NCBI RefSeq assembly: GCF_047777955.1
Contig: NZ_CP180537.1
Coordinates: forward strand, 1,984,001 to 2,048,000
DNA: 64,000 bases
Direction of reading: 5' to 3'
From: Didemnitutus sp047777955
GTDB taxonomy: Bacteria > Verrucomicrobiota > Verrucomicrobiia > Opitutales > Opitutaceae
This document shows positions 61,539-64,000 of the stretch, piece by piece. The position numbers and the translations under genes are program-made. Position 1 is the first letter of the stretch. The number at the start of each line of letters is the position of its first letter. Below the pieces are notes generated by a model. That model was given only the letters and a program-made list of their open reading frames with translations, ran no database searches and was not told where the DNA came from.

Positions 61539-64000
61539 ATGCTGTTCGTCTCCCGTTTCGCCGTCTGGCCGGCGCTGCGTCGCACGCTTTGCTTCATGCT
61601 GCCTGCGGTCCTGCTTCTCTCCGCTCCCGCCCGCGCGGCGACCCTCTCGCCGGAGGACGAGACGCTGCTGGATGACATCGAGCGGACGGCGTTCCGGTTC
61701 TTCCAGGAGCAGGCGCACCCGCGCACCGGGCTCGTCCGCGATCGCGCCCGGGCCGACGGCGCCGAGAGCGCGGGCAAGGCCAGCATCGCGGCGTCAGGCT
61801 TCTCCTTCAGCGCCTGGGTGATCGCGACGGAGCGCGGCTGGGTGAACCGCGCGGCCGCGGTGGAGCGCGTGCGTGCGAAGCTGCGCTTCCTCGCCCACGA
61901 GGCGCCGCGGCACAACGGCTTCTTCTATCATTTCATGGAGATGGACACGGGCGAGCGCGCGTGGAAGTGCGAGCTGTCGTCCATCGACTCCGCCCTCGTC
62001 TACGCCGGCGCGATCGTGGCGCGCGAGTATTTCGCCGACCCGGAGATCACCGCGCTGGTCAACCGCCTGCTCGGCGACGTCGACTGGAACTGGTTCCTCA
62101 ACGACGGGAAGCAGGTCGCGCTGAGCTGGCACGACGAGACCGGCTTCTCGCGCTACCGCTGGGACCGCTACTCGGAGCACGTGCTGATGAGCTTCCTCGC
62201 GCTGGGCGTGTCGCCGCAGCCGCTGCCGGCCGCCTACTGGCGCGCGTGGGAGCGCAAGCCGCTCGGCCGCTACGGCGACTTCGTCTACGTGCAGGAGCCG
62301 CCGCTCTTCGTGCACCAGTTCCCGCAGGGCTATCTCGACCTGCGCGACCGACGCGACGCGACGATGGATTACTTCAAGAACTCGCAGCTGGCGACGCTCG
62401 CGCAGCGGCAGTTCAGCATCGACCTGAAGAACGAGTTTCCCAGCTGGGGAGCGAACCTGTGGGGTCTGACCGCCTCCGACTCCGCCACCGGCTACAAGGC
62501 TTGGGGTGGTCCGCCGCGGACGCTGCGCTTCAATTCGTTGGACGGCACGATCGTGCCTTGCGCCGCGGCGGGCTCCCTGATTTTCGCGCCGCGCGAGACG
62601 CTGGCCGTGCTGCGCCACCTGCGCCTCGCCTACGGCGACCGCATCTGGAAGCGCTACGGTTTCGTCGACGCGTTCAATCCCGAGACGGGCTGGGTCAACC
62701 CCGACGTGCTCGGCATCGACCAGGGCATCTCGATGATCCAGGCGGAGAACCTTCGCAGCGGACTCATCCAGCGGCTGTTCATGCGCGCCCCCGAGGTGCA
62801 GCTCGGCCTGGCCAAGGCCGGGCTCTACTCCACGCGGCGCGCGCTCACCCGCGGCGAGCAGGATCTCCTCCGCGCGCACGTCGCGCTCGCTTGGCAGCAA
62901 TTGCAGCAGACGCCCGCCGACCCGGGCCTGCAGCTGACGGCGACCCTCGCGGCGCACCGCCTCGGACTCCTCGACGGCGGCGACGCGGTGGAGGCGGTCC
63001 GCCGGCTCATCTCCGCCACGGCGCCGTCCAGCGACGCGGCCACGAGCCTTTTCGCCGCCGGTCTGATCGCGGCGCGGCAGGCGCTGCCGGTGCTGGCGCC
63101 GGAGGCGACGCAGCGCCTGGGCGCGCTGACCTGGTCGGCTCCCGGGCCGGGAGAAAAACTCGGCTCGCTCGCGCGGCTCGGCGCCTTCCTCGGCATCGGC
63201 CTCGGGCGCGCCGCCGAGAGCGCCTGGTCCGGACTCGACCGCACGACGGAGGCCCTCGGCGCGGTGCATGTGCTGCAGTCCGGCGACGTTGCGGGCGCGG
63301 TGCTCCCGGGCCTGTGGCTCGACGAGCGCGCGGTCCTGAGCGGGGCGTCGGCTTCGCAGCTGGCCTACGCCACCCTCGACGCCGCGCCGGAGAAGCTCCC
63401 GGACGCGATGACGCTGGCGCTGCTGCTGGATCATTTTCCCGGAGAGGTGCTGCACCGTTTTGCCGGCGCGCTCGCGCGCAAGAGCGAGGGCGGCGCCGAA
63501 GCCCAGGCGGCGCTGGTGATCTCGGCCGCCAATCTCCTTTCCAGCGAGTGCGTGCGCGCGTGGTTCGGCCGCGACGCGGTGGCGAAGCAGGCGCGGGCAG
63601 CGATCCCGGAGTTCGTCGAGGGCGCGTTCGGCGACAAGACCTCCGTCGTGGCGCAGCGCGAGCTGCTCGGCCCGCGCGTGCTGCCGCCGGCCCGCCGTGC
63701 GATCGCGGTGGCCAGCGACCAGCCGCGGGAGAAGTGGGAATGGCACCGCGTCGCCGGCCTGGAGTTCAAGGACTCGCTCGCGGACGTGCGCCCGGGCGAC
63801 GCCCCGGTCGAGTTGAAGTTCGCCTTCACCTGGGACCAGACGGCGCTGCACTTCCATGCTGTCGTGGTCGACACGCCGTCCGGCTACCAATACCCGGCCG
63901 AGCGCAACCGTCTGGTCGAGGTCTTCCTCGATCCCGCGAACGACGGCCTGCTCTGGCTCGGCGCCGGCGACTACCAGTTCGGCTTTATCCGCTCGCATCA
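61539..64000 (+). CDS. Secreted PF10091 glucoamylase-like enzyme with C-terminal CBM9-like domain (3' partial)
   Basis: At least 820 residues, open at the window's 3' end. From ATG 61539 there is a signal peptide (CFMLPAVLLLSAPARAA). The PF10091 barrel then runs about residues 40-430 (IERTAFRFFQEQAHPRTGL, YGFVDAFNPETGWVN, DQGISMIQAENLRSG). A helical region of about 200 residues follows. Near the end, from about residue 725, a family-9-like carbohydrate-binding domain begins (ELKFAFTWDQTALHFHAVVVD, VEVFLDPANDG). Starts at 61482 or 61596 are possible. It is a paralogue of the PF10091 gene 3 kb upstream and is probably repressed by the LacI protein. Confidence 0.8.
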   Translation, partial: MLFVSRFAVWPALRRTLCFMLPAVLLLSAPARAATLSPEDETLLDDIERTAFRFFQEQAHPRTGLVRDRARADGAESAGKASIAASGFSFSAWVIATERGWVNRAAAVERVRAKLRFLAHEAPRHNGFFYHFMEMDTGERAWKCELSSIDSALVYAGAIVAREYFADPEITALVNRLLGDVDWNWFLNDGKQVALSWHDETGFSRYRWDRYSEHVLMSFLALGVSPQPLPAAYWRAWERKPLGRYGDFVYVQEPPLFVHQFPQGYLDLRDRRDATMDYFKNSQLATLAQRQFSIDLKNEFPSWGANLWGLTASDSATGYKAWGGPPRTLRFNSLDGTIVPCAAAGSLIFAPRETLAVLRHLRLAYGDRIWKRYGFVDAFNPETGWVNPDVLGIDQGISMIQAENLRSGLIQRLFMRAPEVQLGLAKAGLYSTRRALTRGEQDLLRAHVALAWQQLQQTPADPGLQLTATLAAHRLGLLDGGDAVEAVRRLISATAPSSDAATSLFAAGLIAARQALPVLAPEATQRLGALTWSAPGPGEKLGSLARLGAFLGIGLGRAAESAWSGLDRTTEALGAVHVLQSGDVAGAVLPGLWLDERAVLSGASASQLAYATLDAAPEKLPDAMTLALLLDHFPGEVLHRFAGALARKSEGGAEAQAALVISAANLLSSECVRAWFGRDAVAKQARAAIPEFVEGAFGDKTSVVAQRELLGPRVLPPARRAIAVASDQPREKWEWHRVAGLEFKDSLADVRPGDAPVELKFAFTWDQTALHFHAVVVDTPSGYQYPAERNRLVEVFLDPANDGLLWLGAGDYQFGFIRSH

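Overview
The window is 64 kb of very GC-rich bacterial chromosome. Gene content and protein style point to the Opitutaceae (Verrucomicrobia): ADOP-type permeases, a DUF4861/GH105/PL10 pectin operon, DUF1080, PF10091 glucanases, and Gly-rich/TM/Arg C-terminal tails. The assignment is by resemblance only, because no rRNA or ribosomal protein operon is present. Genes are tightly packed and the longest gap without a gene is about 250 bp (33861-34109), where I see nothing. Almost no start codon is preceded by a Shine-Dalgarno sequence.

Region 1 (1-13178, + strand) is a pectin/uronate utilisation operon: kduI (cut by the window edge), kduD, a DUF4861 protein, a GH105 hydrolase, a GH105-GH28 fusion, a hexuronate MFS transporter, a PL10 pectate lyase, an SDR oxidoreductase of the mannonate type, uxaE and uxaC. 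The lyase, polygalacturonase and unsaturated-uronyl hydrolases would cut pectin outside the cytoplasm, and the MFS protein would import monomers. Unsaturated uronate then goes through KduI/KduD to KDG. Galacturonate goes through UxaC, UxaE and the SDR to mannonate. UxuA and the KDG kinase/aldolase are not in the window. A 30-bp inverted repeat separates the SDR gene from uxaE.

Region 2 (13357-26473) holds an alginate-lyase-family enzyme, a Dabb protein, and signalling genes on the minus strand: a response regulator-HDOD protein, an HtrA protease, an esterase, tRNA-Cys, a PAS histidine kinase and an SBP3-PAS-HK-REC hybrid kinase. These are followed by an HTH-metallo-hydrolase, a DUF1080 protein coupled to an orphan Imm53 protein, and TolC.

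Region 3 (26645-33860, - strand) holds a DUF6265 protein, an M2 (ACE-like) peptidase and two tandem ADOP permeases.

Region 4 (34110-56190) is mostly housekeeping: mpl, a lipoprotein, rimO, a 32-residue basic protein, rhodanese, mannose-1-phosphate guanylyltransferase, ruvX, truA, comF, accD, folC, an HTH protein, a divergent purA, an aldose-epimerase-like protein, an FGE/Ig surface protein, guaB, menC, menE, polX, a UDP-glucuronate epimerase and a DegT aminotransferase.

Region 5 (56272-64000) is a glucan locus: a PF10091/GH144-type enzyme, a GH13 amylase, a LacI regulator and a second PF10091 enzyme with a CBM9-like tail (cut by the window end). Near-palindromic GCAAACGTTTGC-like sites lie at the front of each target and suggest a small LacI regulon.

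Eight single-base frameshifts in six otherwise intact genes, most of them in G/C runs, each look like one missing base. This is the signature of a sequencing or assembly error rather than of gene decay. I found no CRISPR array, prophage, insertion sequence or recognisable new defence system.
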